DNA of 64,000 bases, from contig NZ_CP046507.1 of the NCBI RefSeq assembly GCF_009741445.1, positions 3,844,001 to 3,908,000 of the forward strand. The letters run 5' to 3'. This DNA is from Mycobacterium avium subsp. avium. GTDB taxonomy: Bacteria; Actinomycetota; Actinomycetes; Mycobacteriales; Mycobacteriaceae. The position numbers and the translations under genes were made by a program. Positions within the stretch are counted from its first letter, which is position 1. The number at the start of each line of letters is the position of its first letter. The notes beneath the pieces were generated by a model that ran no database searches, was not told the origin of the DNA, and saw only the letters and a program-made list of their open reading frames with translations. Shown in pieces: positions 35,123 to 43,853 of the stretch.

Positions 35123-36298
35123 ATGAACCGCGACGCCGTCATCGTCGGAGCCGTCCGCACCCCGATCGGCAAGGGCAAGGCCAGTGGTGCGCTGCACGAC
35201 GTGTTGCCCGCCGACCTGCTGGCCCACAGCCTGCGGGAGCTGGTGGCGCGCACCGGAGTCGATCCGGCGCAGATCGACGACGTCATCGCCGGCGCCGTCA
35301 CCCAGGTCGGCGACCAGGCGGTCAACATCGCACGAAACGCGTTGCTGGGAGCGGGTTTCCCGGAGTCGGTTCCCGGTGTCACCATCGACCGCCAGTGCGG
35401 CAGCAGCCAGCAGGCGATCAGCTTCGCGGCCCAGGGCGTCATCGCCGGCGCCTATGACGTGGTGATCGCCGCCGGGGTGGAGTCGACGGGCCGCGTCCCG
35501 ATGGGCTCCCAGGTGCTGCCCGGCAGCAACCCGTTCGGCGAGGCGATGAACGCCCGCTATCCCGAAGGCCTGGTGCCGCAAGGGATCAGCGCCGAACTGA
35601 TCGCCGCGAAGTGGGGATTCTCGCGCACCCAGCTCGACGAGTTCTCCGCCGCCAGCCACGAGAAGGCCGCCCGCGCCACCAAGGACGGGCTGTTCGACAA
35701 CGAGCTCATCCCGATCGCCGGGCTGGCCACCGACGAGTTCATCCGGCCCGGGACCACGGTGCAGACGCTGGCCGGACTACAGCCCGCGTTCTACAGCGAA
35801 GCCACCGAAGCCCGCTTCCCGCAGATCAATTGGGAGATCACGGCCGGCAACTCCTCGCCGCTGTCCGACGGCAGCGCCGCGGTGCTGATCACCAGCAGCG
35901 AGACCGCCGCACGACTGGGTCTGCGGCCGCTGGCCCGGATCCACACCACCGCCGTGGTCGGCTCCGACCCGCTCTACATGCTGACCGGCGTGATTCCGGC
36001 CACCGAGAAGGTGCTGTCGAAGGCGGGCCTGACGCTGGCCGACATCGACCTGTTCGAGGTGAACGAGGCGTTCGCCCCCGTCGTGCTGGCCTGGGCGCAG
36101 GACACCGGCGCGGATCTGGACAAGACCAACGTCAACGGCGGGGCGATCGCGATCGGACATCCGTTGGGGGCCAGCGGCGCCCGCATCATGACCACTCTGG
36201 TCAACGCGCTGGAGCAACGCGGCGGAAGGTATGGCCTGCAGACGATGTGCGAGGGCGGCGGCATGGCCAACGCCACCATCATCGAGCGGTTGAGTTAG
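35123..36298 (+). CDS. Acetyl-CoA acetyltransferase (thiolase)
   Basis: 391 aa, ATG with GAGGAGG close upstream. Catalytic Cys92 (DRQCGSSQQ), His in AIGHPLGASGAR and Cys in TMCEGGGMANA are all present. Probable degradative or ketoacyl thiolase on a lipid or sterol substrate. The HxlR gene is its likely local regulator. A short gap to the frameshifted DUF302 gene follows. Confidence 0.92.
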   Translation: MNRDAVIVGAVRTPIGKGKASGALHDVLPADLLAHSLRELVARTGVDPAQIDDVIAGAVTQVGDQAVNIARNALLGAGFPESVPGVTIDRQCGSSQQAISFAAQGVIAGAYDVVIAAGVESTGRVPMGSQVLPGSNPFGEAMNARYPEGLVPQGISAELIAAKWGFSRTQLDEFSAASHEKAARATKDGLFDNELIPIAGLATDEFIRPGTTVQTLAGLQPAFYSEATEARFPQINWEITAGNSSPLSDGSAAVLITSSETAARLGLRPLARIHTTAVVGSDPLYMLTGVIPATEKVLSKAGLTLADIDLFEVNEAFAPVVLAWAQDTGADLDKTNVNGGAIAIGHPLGASGARIMTTLVNALEQRGGRYGLQTMCEGGGMANATIIERLS

Positions 36299-36302
36299 GC
36301 CC

Positions 36303-36826
36303 GTGACCGAGACCCGGTACATCCCCTTTCACGGCGTGCGGGTGCACTACGACAGCGCCAAGAGCTACGACCAACTGCGTGCCGCGCTGCTCGCCGACAT
36401 CGGCGAGCAACCGGTGCCGCTCAACGACATCGCCACCGACACCGGCGACTGGGAGTGTACCGCAAACGCGTCGAATCCCACGTCGGCCCAAGCGGATTCA
36501 TGCTGATAGGCCTCATCGATCATGGCGCTTGGATCACCAAGGCCGGCATCGAGCGCAGGGCGCTGCGCGTGATCCTCGGCAACCCGCTGATCGCGATCAC
36601 CATGCTGCGCCACGACGTGACGGCCGGGTTGTTCGCCCCGGTCGAACTGCTGCTCGCCGAGGAGGGTTCCGGCAGCAGCCTGACCTACGTCAAACCGTCG
36701 TCACTGATGGTTCCGGAGAGGGACCCGGCGCCCAATCCGGAATTGCTCGCCGCCGCGGAAGCGCTGGACGAGAGATTGGCCGCGCTGGCCGTCAAGGTGA
36801 CCGGCTCGGTATCAGAGTTCGCTTGA
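36303..36826 (+). pseudogene. DUF302 family gene broken by a frameshift
   Basis: Residues from GTG 36303 (MTETRYIPFHGVRVHYDSA) continue in one frame to about 36450. The rest of the DUF302 domain (YRKRVESHVGPSGFMLIG and onward to the stop at 36826) is in another frame that opens at 36455. The switch is at GACTGGGAG/TGTACCGC. The joined product would be ~170 aa. Sequencing error, a recent mutation or programmed shifting are all possible. Confidence 0.8.
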
Positions 36827-37705
36827 GTACCAGTGGCATACGTCATCCCCCTGGCTGTACCGCTGGAACCAGCGATCGGCGAACACCGGAAGTGGCTCCT
36901 TGGCGGGATCGTGCAGTGGCGTCTGGCTCATCAGGACGCGGGCGGCGGTGCCGAGCTTCTGCTTCCAGGGCGCCGTGTGCAGCGCGGGCCGCACCCGCGG
37001 ACCGGGACCGGCATCACGCCTCGGCGTCAGGCCGCGCCACGGGGCGAAATCCCGTGCGTCCACGCCGCGTTCCGATCGCGGCACGGCGGCGTCGATGCCG
37101 TCGAACAGCCTGGTGGCGACCTGCATCAGGTGTTTGACGACGCGGGGCAGCATCCGCAACCGGTACCACTTGTCGCCGACGACCGCGTCGTAGACGACCA
37201 GGGCCGAGCTGCGATGCTCCACCTCCTCGACGAAGTGCCACATCAGCAGCGATGCCACGCGTTCGTCGCCGGGGCGAAACAGCGTGGCCTCGTTGTCGAG
37301 CAGCATCTTGAAGAACGGCGTGAAAGTTGCTTCCAGATCGGCGATGTAGGCCAGCCGGAAGTTCAGCGGGGTGGACTCCGTGAGGTGGTCATAGGACGCG
37401 ACGGCCGCGTCGAGGATTTCCCGCAGCCCGGGGTGGCTCCGGATCAGGGCACGCAGGTGCTGGCGGTGCGCGTTGGCGTGTTGGGCCTCCTGGCACAGAA
37501 ACGCCTCCGCCTCGTCGGCGACCGCGGGGTCGGTGATGCGGGGCATGGCCTCTCGCACCGCCGAGACGAGCATCTTCTCGAAGCAGATCGCCATCATCGA
37601 GACCATGTTCATGTAGGTGGAGAAGGCGGGATTGCCCGCGTTCCAATTGAACGGGACCTCGCCGTCGAGGTCGAAGCGGATGCGCCGAATCTGTAGTTCT
37701 GTCAT
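36812..37705 (-). CDS. Ferritin-like di-iron protein (PF10118 'metal-dependent hydrolase' type)
   Basis: The ATG at 37705 (MTELQIRRIRF) overlaps the upstream gene by 4 bp; 297 aa. A full E...ExxH...E...ExxH set: Glu43, Glu73-x2-His76 (CQEAQHANAH), Glu125, Glu161-x2-His164 (EEVEHRS). That is the di-iron carboxylate four-helix pattern. The annotated 'hydrolase' activity is not proven. Its stop runs 15 bp into the frameshifted DUF302 gene. Confidence 0.82.
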   Translation of the reverse strand: MTELQIRRIRFDLDGEVPFNWNAGNPAFSTYMNMVSMMAICFEKMLVSAVREAMPRITDPAVADEAEAFLCQEAQHANAHRQHLRALIRSHPGLREILDAAVASYDHLTESTPLNFRLAYIADLEATFTPFFKMLLDNEATLFRPGDERVASLLMWHFVEEVEHRSSALVVYDAVVGDKWYRLRMLPRVVKHLMQVATRLFDGIDAAVPRSERGVDARDFAPWRGLTPRRDAGPGPRVRPALHTAPWKQKLGTAARVLMSQTPLHDPAKEPLPVFADRWFQRYSQGDDVCHWYSSEL

Positions 37706-38844
37706 GGCATTACCTCGCGCCGGTCGGGTCGCCGAAGGAGCGCGCTTAGACGGCCCACGGGGACCGTCACCGAAACGGTCAGCGCCACCGCGAGCACGAA
37801 GCACACCAGTGCGTAGGCCAGGCTGCCGGTCGGCGTTCCGTCACGGGTGAGCCCGTGCGCGGCGTTCAGGTAGGCGGGCATGGCCGACACCCACAGCGAC
37901 CCGAGAACAAGCAAATACGCGGATCCGAAGATCGCGACGAAGGTGTTGGGCGCGCTCGGTGTGAACGCGGCATTGCGCCACTGCCGCAACAGCACCGGGA
38001 TGGCCACCACGGCGAACACGCCCAGAAGAGCGAAGTACAGCGCCCGCCGCAACCCACCGTCGGGATGCTGGCCGCCGGTCAGCAGTATCGGGACGTTGGC
38101 GACGACCAGTCCGACCGGCACCAGCACGGCCACGCCGAATGTGCGGCCGGTCAAGGCAATTCGGCTCAGCCGGCGGCCCCGCTCGATCGGGCGGGTCACC
38201 AGCAGCTGGGCGAACAGCGCAACGCAGGCCGGCCCGACCGTGGCGAAGAGCAGGACGCTGCTCAGCGGCACCGACGCCAGCATCGGGCGGTTGATCGCGT
38301 TGTCGGCGTTCCACGCCCACCAGCGCAGTTGCGGACCCAGCTGGTCGAAGATCTCGTAGTAGCAGTTGTGCACGAACCCCACGCACACCGCGCCGACGAT
38401 CGCGCCCCAGTCCCGGAACACGCCGAGGCTGCGCACCACTTCGTAGGCCAGGGTCAGCATCGCGGGATAGAGCCCGACGATGTAGAGCGGCAGCCGGTCG
38501 TACATGAACTGCACCGTGAAGACGTTGTGCGCGAAGACCGCACCGATGGTGCCGTCGACGCGGAAGACCGTCGGGAAGTACAGCGGCGGCTCCACGATCA
38601 GCAGGTAGATCACCGTGGCGAACCAGATCACGATGTTGACGGGATCGCGGTCGCGCCGCAGCCGGCGGATCGCCCACCACAGCGCCAGCACCGCGCCCGC
38701 GACCATCAGCAGCTCGAGCACCGGCAGCGTCCAATTCGCCAGTCCGAACGGGTTTCTCAGCGTCACCCACGGTGCGGCGTGCTCACAGCCGAACCCGAGC
38801 CGGTTGGCGATGCGCTCGATGTCGTCGCTACATTGACCGCTCAT
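37702..38844 (-). CDS. Polytopic membrane protein, unknown function
   Basis: 380 aa with about nine hydrophobic segments (for example LLMVAGAVLALWWAI, IVIWFATVIYLLIV, PLYIVGLYPAMLTLAYE, AIVGAVCVGFVHNCYY, LFATVGPACVALFAQLL). The C-terminus overlaps the ATG of the di-iron gene by 4 bp, so the two are coupled. Probable lipid or cofactor handling protein, but no family was recognised. Confidence 0.72.
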   Translation of the reverse strand: MSGQCSDDIERIANRLGFGCEHAAPWVTLRNPFGLANWTLPVLELLMVAGAVLALWWAIRRLRRDRDPVNIVIWFATVIYLLIVEPPLYFPTVFRVDGTIGAVFAHNVFTVQFMYDRLPLYIVGLYPAMLTLAYEVVRSLGVFRDWGAIVGAVCVGFVHNCYYEIFDQLGPQLRWWAWNADNAINRPMLASVPLSSVLLFATVGPACVALFAQLLVTRPIERGRRLSRIALTGRTFGVAVLVPVGLVVANVPILLTGGQHPDGGLRRALYFALLGVFAVVAIPVLLRQWRNAAFTPSAPNTFVAIFGSAYLLVLGSLWVSAMPAYLNAAHGLTRDGTPTGSLAYALVCFVLAVALTVSVTVPVGRLSALLRRPDRREVMP

Positions 38845-38904
38845 CGTCGGGCGTCCTCAGTTCCAGGCGCACGCACAAGCTGCACGCGCTTACCGAAAGA
38901 TTGA

Positions 38905-38931
38905 CGATACATGTCTAACAAATGTGTATCG
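38905..38931. promoter_or_regulatory. Inverted repeat in the membrane-protein/TetR divergent promoter
   Basis: CGATACA (38905-38911) and TGTATCG (38925-38931) are perfect 7-bp arms with a 13-bp spacer, 61 bp upstream of the membrane-protein gene start and 31 bp before the TetR start. A TetR operator is likely. Confidence 0.6.
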
Positions 38932-38962
38932 CCACTGTCCAGCTTTGACTACATTTGCAGGC

Positions 38963-39589
38963 ATGCGGACTCACGGCTGGCAGGGCGAGCCGCCGCGCAG
39001 CGACGAGGATGCCGTCGCGCGGATCGTGGCGGCGGCCGACCGGTGCGTGCGGCGCCGCGGCGGGCAGACCACCATCGCCGACGTCGCCGCCGAGCTCGGG
39101 GTCAGCCGGAAGACCGTGTACCGATACTTCCCCAGCACCACCGCGCTGCTGCGGGCGGTGGCCACCGAGGGCACCCGAAAGTTCTTGGAAGCCATGGCCG
39201 AACGCCTGAGCACGATCGACGACATCGCCGAGGCCGTCGTCGAGGGCGTCGTCCTGACCGTCACCGCGGTGCCCGACGAGCCCTACCTCCAGCTCCTGCT
39301 GGAGGAGCCGTCCCACGCGCTGCTGCGCAGCATCACGTCGGAGACAGCGCGCCGCGTCGGGCAACAGGTCCTGGTCGAGCACACCTCGGTCGACTGGGAG
39401 CGCACGCCGATGGCGTCGCGGACCCTCGACGAACTGGTCGAATGGTCGCTGCGCGCCGTGCACTCCTTTCTGGCCAACCCCAGCGATCCGCCGCGCGACG
39501 CGGACCAGCTTCGCGGCTACCTGCGACGCTGGCTGGCCCCGGCGATCAGGCAATGGGTGCAACAGGCGGCGGCGGGGACGATGGTGTGA
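38963..39589 (+). CDS. TetR-family regulator
   Basis: The ATG at 38963 (MRTHGWQGEPP) is preferred; 208 aa. Helix-turn-helix: TTIADVAAELGVSRKTVYRYFP. Divergent from the membrane/di-iron operon, whose promoter it probably controls through the inverted repeat between them. A second TetR gene follows after a 55-bp gap containing a near-perfect 35-bp palindrome. Confidence 0.9.
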   Translation: MRTHGWQGEPPRSDEDAVARIVAAADRCVRRRGGQTTIADVAAELGVSRKTVYRYFPSTTALLRAVATEGTRKFLEAMAERLSTIDDIAEAVVEGVVLTVTAVPDEPYLQLLLEEPSHALLRSITSETARRVGQQVLVEHTSVDWERTPMASRTLDELVEWSLRAVHSFLANPSDPPRDADQLRGYLRRWLAPAIRQWVQQAAAGTMV

Positions 39590-39591
39590 CA

Positions 39592-39626
39592 TTCGCTGAC
39601 ACTCGTCATTGACGAGCGTCAGCGAA
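39592..39626. promoter_or_regulatory. 35-bp near-perfect palindrome before the second TetR gene
   Basis: Arms TTCGCTGAC (39592-39600) and GTCAGCGAA (39618-39626) enclose CTCGTCA and TGACGAG (39602-39608, 39610-39616) around a single central base. Only the positions flanking the inner arms break symmetry. This is a very strong TetR operator candidate, likely bound by the regulator at 39645. Confidence 0.82.
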
Positions 39627-39644
39627 ATGCCGTACGGTGCGTCC

Positions 39645-40244
39645 ATGCAGTCACCAGCGACGCCGTCCGCGAGCGGCGGCGGTGTCCGTGAGGCACGCCG
39701 GCGGGAAACCCGCGCCCGGTTGTTCGACGCGGCGCTGGCCGAGATTTCACAACGGGGCCTGGCCGCCGCCGACGTCAGCGCCATCGTCGCCGACGCGGGC
39801 GTGGCCCGCGGGACCTTCTACTTCCACTTCCCGACCAAGGAGCACGTCCTCGTCGAGGTGGAGCGCGCCGAGGAAACCCGGATCGTCAGCGAACTCGGCG
39901 GCGCCACCGGCGATCTGGCGGCGGTGCTCAACCAACTCGTGCAGCACGTGCTCAGCGCGGAAAAACGTTTGGGCCCAGCGGTTTTCCGGGACATGCTCGG
40001 ACTGCACTTCTGCTCGACGCGGCCGGTCGAAGACGAGTTGGCGCAGCACCCGCTCGGACAGTTCCTGGTGGGCGTCATCGGCCGGGCCCAGGACGCCGGG
40101 CAGGTCGCCTCCGACGTCGACGCGGCCGAACTCGCGACGTTCTTCCTCACCGGGCTGTTCGCGCTGCTGGCCACCGGCGCACACGACGGTGCGCTGTTAA
40201 GTCATTACGTGACAACGATTGTCAAAGGGATGGAGAAACGATGA
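39645..40244 (+). CDS. TetR-family regulator (operon with di-iron protein)
   Basis: 199 aa from ATG 39645 (MQSPATPSASG). ATG 39627 is an alternative next to the palindrome. Helix-turn-helix ISQRGLAAADVSAIVADAGVARGTFYFHFPTK. It overlaps the start of the following gene (ATGA, 4 bp). Confidence 0.88.
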   Translation: MQSPATPSASGGGVREARRRETRARLFDAALAEISQRGLAAADVSAIVADAGVARGTFYFHFPTKEHVLVEVERAEETRIVSELGGATGDLAAVLNQLVQHVLSAEKRLGPAVFRDMLGLHFCSTRPVEDELAQHPLGQFLVGVIGRAQDAGQVASDVDAAELATFFLTGLFALLATGAHDGALLSHYVTTIVKGMEKR

Positions 40245-41065
40245 CTGCCACCGGTATCGAGGGCTACCGAGCCTTCCTGGCGCGACGTGACGGCGAGGCC
40301 GACCTGCTCAACAGGCGACTGGCCAATCGCGAGCAGTTCTTCACCCAGATCGAAGCCAACCCGGTGCGCTCGGCGCGTCCCGCCGACCGAGCCACCTTCC
40401 TGCGCAACCTGCGCCGCCGGAAACCCGAACCCGGCCTGGACGACAAGATGCTGTTTCTGCTGGCCACCGCGAAGCTCAACCAGGCCGAGCGATTCGGCGT
40501 CGGGCTCGGCGAAACCTACGGGCGCAACAGCGACGAGAGCCTGCCGCCCGAGAATGTCTATCTCGAACTCGAGGAGCACTATCACACTCGGCTGCTGGCG
40601 TACGCCCTGGACGTGTTCGACCTGACCTTTCAGGTGGTCCCGCCGCCGTTCGTGATGCGCCAGTTCGTCAAGACCGGAGTGTTTCTTCCGGAACGGCTCG
40701 GCTTCATGTTCGTCGGAGCCGCCGAGATGGCCGGCTGCATCCTGTTCGACGAACTTCGCCGGGTCGGCAGTGCACTGTTCGCCGACGAGCCGCAGGTCGC
40801 CGAGCGCATCGAACTGCTCTACAGCGAAATCCTCACCGACGAGATCGGGCACGTCGGCTACTGCGCCTCGCGCTGCAGCACCGCGGAGCGGGCGATCATG
40901 CGCCGCCTCTATCCGCTGATCGGTCGGCTGTTCGCGCGGCAGACCGCCGAGATCAGCCTGCTCGTCGACCCGAAAGCGTTGCGCGCCAGGCTCGACCGAC
41001 CCTTCGACGTCGACGAACTCACCGCGGGGCTGGACAACGAAACCTACCTCGTCGCCCACCCGTGA
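40241..41065 (+). CDS. Putative di-iron (ferritin-like) protein
   Basis: 274 aa. A complete E...ExxH...E...ExxH pattern: Glu83 (QAERFG), Glu112-x2-His115 (EEHYHT), Glu162 (AAEMAG), Glu201-x2-His204 (TDEIGHVG). The family is not one I can name. The pattern suggests an oxygenase or desaturase-like enzyme. It is translationally coupled to the TetR gene (4-bp overlap), so that regulator is likely its local control. Convergent with desA3. Confidence 0.78.
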   Translation: MTATGIEGYRAFLARRDGEADLLNRRLANREQFFTQIEANPVRSARPADRATFLRNLRRRKPEPGLDDKMLFLLATAKLNQAERFGVGLGETYGRNSDESLPPENVYLELEEHYHTRLLAYALDVFDLTFQVVPPPFVMRQFVKTGVFLPERLGFMFVGAAEMAGCILFDELRRVGSALFADEPQVAERIELLYSEILTDEIGHVGYCASRCSTAERAIMRRLYPLIGRLFARQTAEISLLVDPKALRARLDRPFDVDELTAGLDNETYLVAHP

Positions 41066-41206
41066 CCCCGGACTCGACGGCGGACCCCGCAAACAACGTC
41101 GCGCCGAGCGTGCACTGAGTGCGACAGATCAGCGAAATATTCGCCGTGAGAACACGTTCGGCGCGCTGCGGCGAAGGCTGGGCCGGCGCTAAAAGCCAAC
41201 GGGCGG

Positions 41207-42490
41207 TTAGGCCGCCAGCTCGCCGCCGGTGCGGCGCGCCACGGACGCCCGCTTGCCGCGCCGCCAACCGCGCACGGCCGCGATCGCGGACTTGAGCCCG
41301 CGGCGACGGCCGGTAGCCGGATCGGTGCCCAGGAAATCGGGATCCAGCTCGGCGAACATCCGCTCGCTGCGGGTCTCCGGAGCGTTGTCGGCGTCGTCGC
41401 GCAGATACTTGTTCGGCAGCGAGAGCTTGGCCAGCGTGCGCCATGTCTTCGCGTACTGGAACAGGAAAGATCCTGTGGTGTAAGGCAAGTCGTACTTGTC
41501 ACAGACCTGGCGTACCCGCACCGAGATCTCGTGCAACCGGTTGCTGGGCAGATCGGGGTACAGGTGGTGCTCGATCTGGTGACACAGGTTGCCGCTCATG
41601 AACCGCAACACCGGGCCGGCCTCGAAATTGGCGCTGCCCAGCATCTGGCGCAGGTACCACTGTCCCTTGGTCTCGCCGATCATGTCGGTCTTGGTGAATT
41701 TCTCTGCGCCGTCCGGGAAATGGCCGCAGAAGATGACAGCGTTGGCCCACACGTTGCGGATCACGTTGGCCATCGCGTTGGCCTTCAAGGTGGACAGGAA
41801 GGTCGCGCCGGGCGACAGTGACGTCAGCGCCGGGAACGCGACGTAGTCCTTGACCACCTGGCGACCCGCCTTGGCCAGGAACTCGTCGATCCGCTGCCGG
41901 GCTTCCTCGTGGTCCATCCGGCGCTTGAGGATCTTGCCGATCTCCACGTGCTGCAGGCCCACTCCCCATTCAAAAAGCAAGGCCAGCAACGTGTTCCACA
42001 CCAGATTGAACAGGTTGAAGCGCTTCCAACGCTGGTCGCGGGTGACGCGCAGCATGCCGTAGCCGACGTCGTCGTCCATCCCGAGAATGTTGGTGTACTT
42101 GTGGTGCACGAAGTTGTGGGTGTATCGCCAGTGCTTGGACGACCCGCTCATGTCCCACTCCCACGTCGAGGAGTGGATCTCGGGGTCGTTCATCCAGTCC
42201 CACTGCCCGTGCATGACGTTGTGGCCGATCTCCATGTTCTCGATGATCTTGGCCACGCCCAGGGTCACCGTCCCCGCCCACCAGGCCGAGCGCCGCGAGC
42301 CCGCGGCCAGCAGCAGCCGGCCGGTCACCTCCAGCGCGCGCTGGGCCGCGATGGTGCGGCGGATGTAGCGGGCGTCCCGCTCGCCGCGCGAGTCCTCCAC
42401 GTCCTGGCGGATGGCATCGAGCTCAACGGCCAGGTTTTCGATATCGGCGTCCGTCAGATGGGCGAATACGTCGACGTCTGTGATCGCCAT
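41207..42490 (-). CDS. desA3: DesA3 acyl-CoA delta-9 desaturase
   Basis: The ATG at 42490 (MAITDVDVFAH) matches the known start and has GGGAG nine bases upstream. 427 aa. Three histidine boxes: HNVMH (90-94), HNFVHH (125-130) and HQIEHH near 300. Membrane di-iron desaturase that converts stearoyl- to oleoyl-CoA, with the adjacent reductase as electron donor. Rv3229c position. An own promoter with a double palindrome precedes it. Confidence 0.94.
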   Translation of the reverse strand: MAITDVDVFAHLTDADIENLAVELDAIRQDVEDSRGERDARYIRRTIAAQRALEVTGRLLLAAGSRRSAWWAGTVTLGVAKIIENMEIGHNVMHGQWDWMNDPEIHSSTWEWDMSGSSKHWRYTHNFVHHKYTNILGMDDDVGYGMLRVTRDQRWKRFNLFNLVWNTLLALLFEWGVGLQHVEIGKILKRRMDHEEARQRIDEFLAKAGRQVVKDYVAFPALTSLSPGATFLSTLKANAMANVIRNVWANAVIFCGHFPDGAEKFTKTDMIGETKGQWYLRQMLGSANFEAGPVLRFMSGNLCHQIEHHLYPDLPSNRLHEISVRVRQVCDKYDLPYTTGSFLFQYAKTWRTLAKLSLPNKYLRDDADNAPETRSERMFAELDPDFLGTDPATGRRRGLKSAIAAVRGWRRGKRASVARRTGGELAA

Positions 42491-42543
42491 CGTCGTCATC
42501 TCCCTGCGGTCGTATTGTTCGGTCCGTTCATCCGTCCCAGACC

Positions 42544-42570
42544 TACGCTATCGTAACCTACGACGCCGTA
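42544..42570. promoter_or_regulatory. Double TACG-N4-CGTA site upstream of desA3
   Basis: TACG-CTAT-CGTA (42544-42555) and TACG-ACGC-CGTA (42559-42570), separated by ACC, a 15-bp period. The same layout recurs upstream of the reductase gene. One shared repressor is likely. Confidence 0.72.
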
Positions 42571-42589
42571 GGTTACCTGTGAGTAGCCT

Positions 42590-43744
42590 TTAAATGTCGA
42601 GCACGCAATCCCCGGATGCGGCCGACACGCAGGTCTGCACCCGGGTCCCCGGCTCGTGTTCGGCGCCGGTGCGCAGATCGCGGACGTGCCCCTCGACCAG
42701 GCCGACCACACACGACTGACAGATACCCATCCGGCAGCCGAAGGGCATCTGCACCCCGGCGGCTTCGCCCGCATCCATCAACGAGGTCGCCGCGTCGGCG
42801 TCGACGCTGCGCCCGCTCCTGGCGAAGGTGACCATGCCGCCGGCGCCGGCGGGTGCGGCCTTGGACACCGCGAAGCGCTCCAGATGCAACTGCTCGCCGA
42901 TGCCCGCGGCCGACCATACCCGCTCGGCGGCGTTGAGCATCCCTTCCGGACCGCAGGCCCAGGTCTGGCGCTCGCGCCAGTCGGGCACCTCGCGGTCCAG
43001 CAGGGACAGGTCGAGCCGGCCGCGGGTGCGGGTCTCCCGCAACTGCAGGCGATAGCCGGGGTGCTCGTTCGCCAGGGCGGCCAGCTCGCCGCGGAACATC
43101 ACGTCGGCCTCGGTGGGCGCCGAGTGCAGGTGGACGATGTCACCAATCTGGTTGCGGCGCACCAGTGTTCGCAGCATCGACATCACCGGCGTGATCCCGG
43201 AGCCGGCGGTGAGGAACAGGATCGAGGCGGGCGCCGGGTCGGGCAGCACGAAGTTGCCCTGCGGCGCCGCCAGCCGGACCACGGTGCCCGGCTCGACGCC
43301 GGCCACCAGGTGACTCGACAGGAAGCCCTCGGGCATCGCCTTGACGGTGATGGTCACGGTCCGCGCCGACGCCGACGTCGCCGGGCTCGAGGTCAGCGAG
43401 TACGACCGCCACCGCCAGCGCCCGTCGATCAACAGTCCGATGCCGATGTATTGGCCGGGCTGGTAGTCGAAGTTGAAGCCCCAGCCCGGTTTGATCACCA
43501 GGGTCGCGGAATCCTCGGTCTCCCGGCGCACGTCGACGACGCGGCCGCGCAGTTCCCGCGCCGACCAGAGTGGATTGGCCAGGTGCAGGTAGTCGTCGGG
43601 CAGCAGCGGCGTGGTGATGCGCGCGGCGAGTTTGCGCAGCGCGTGCCAGCCGGGGTGCCGCTCTGCCCCCGCGACCACGGGTCGCTTGGTGTCGCCGAGG
43701 TTGGCGGTGATGGGCGATGTCGTCTTGCTCATGGTGTTGCTCAT
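42590..43744 (-). CDS. NADPH oxidoreductase partner of DesA3 (ferredoxin reductase with 2Fe-2S)
   Basis: The ATG at 43744 ([11 protein letters not shown]) has AGGAGC seven bases upstream; 384 aa. FAD domain (RWRSYSLTS), NAD(P) domain ([23 protein letters not shown]) and a C-terminal 2Fe-2S ferredoxin domain (CRMGICQSC...C). Rv3230c is the established electron donor for DesA3. Separate promoter with its own double site. Confidence 0.92.
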   Translation of the reverse strand: MSNTMSKTTSPITANLGDTKRPVVAGAERHPGWHALRKLAARITTPLLPDDYLHLANPLWSARELRGRVVDVRRETEDSATLVIKPGWGFNFDYQPGQYIGIGLLIDGRWRWRSYSLTSSPATSASARTVTITVKAMPEGFLSSHLVAGVEPGTVVRLAAPQGNFVLPDPAPASILFLTAGSGITPVMSMLRTLVRRNQIGDIVHLHSAPTEADVMFRGELAALANEHPGYRLQLRETRTRGRLDLSLLDREVPDWRERQTWACGPEGMLNAAERVWSAAGIGEQLHLERFAVSKAAPAGAGGMVTFARSGRSVDADAATSLMDAGEAAGVQMPFGCRMGICQSCVVGLVEGHVRDLRTGAEHEPGTRVQTCVSAASGDCVLDI

Positions 43745-43799
43745 GTTGGAAGCTCCTGCCTCGCGATTGCGGCGTGCGGTCAACGCCAGAGCCAAAAGC

Positions 43800-43826
43800 T
43801 ACGGTACCGTAACCTACGGTACCGTA
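43800..43826. promoter_or_regulatory. Double TACGGTACCGTA palindrome upstream of the reductase gene
   Basis: The perfect palindrome TACGGTACCGTA occurs at 43800-43811 and 43815-43826 with ACC between, again a 15-bp period. It matches the desA3 site in structure and linker. Operator for a lipid-responsive regulator is likely. Confidence 0.82.
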
Positions 43827-43853
43827 CCCTCGGCGTCGCGGCCAGGCGTGCGG

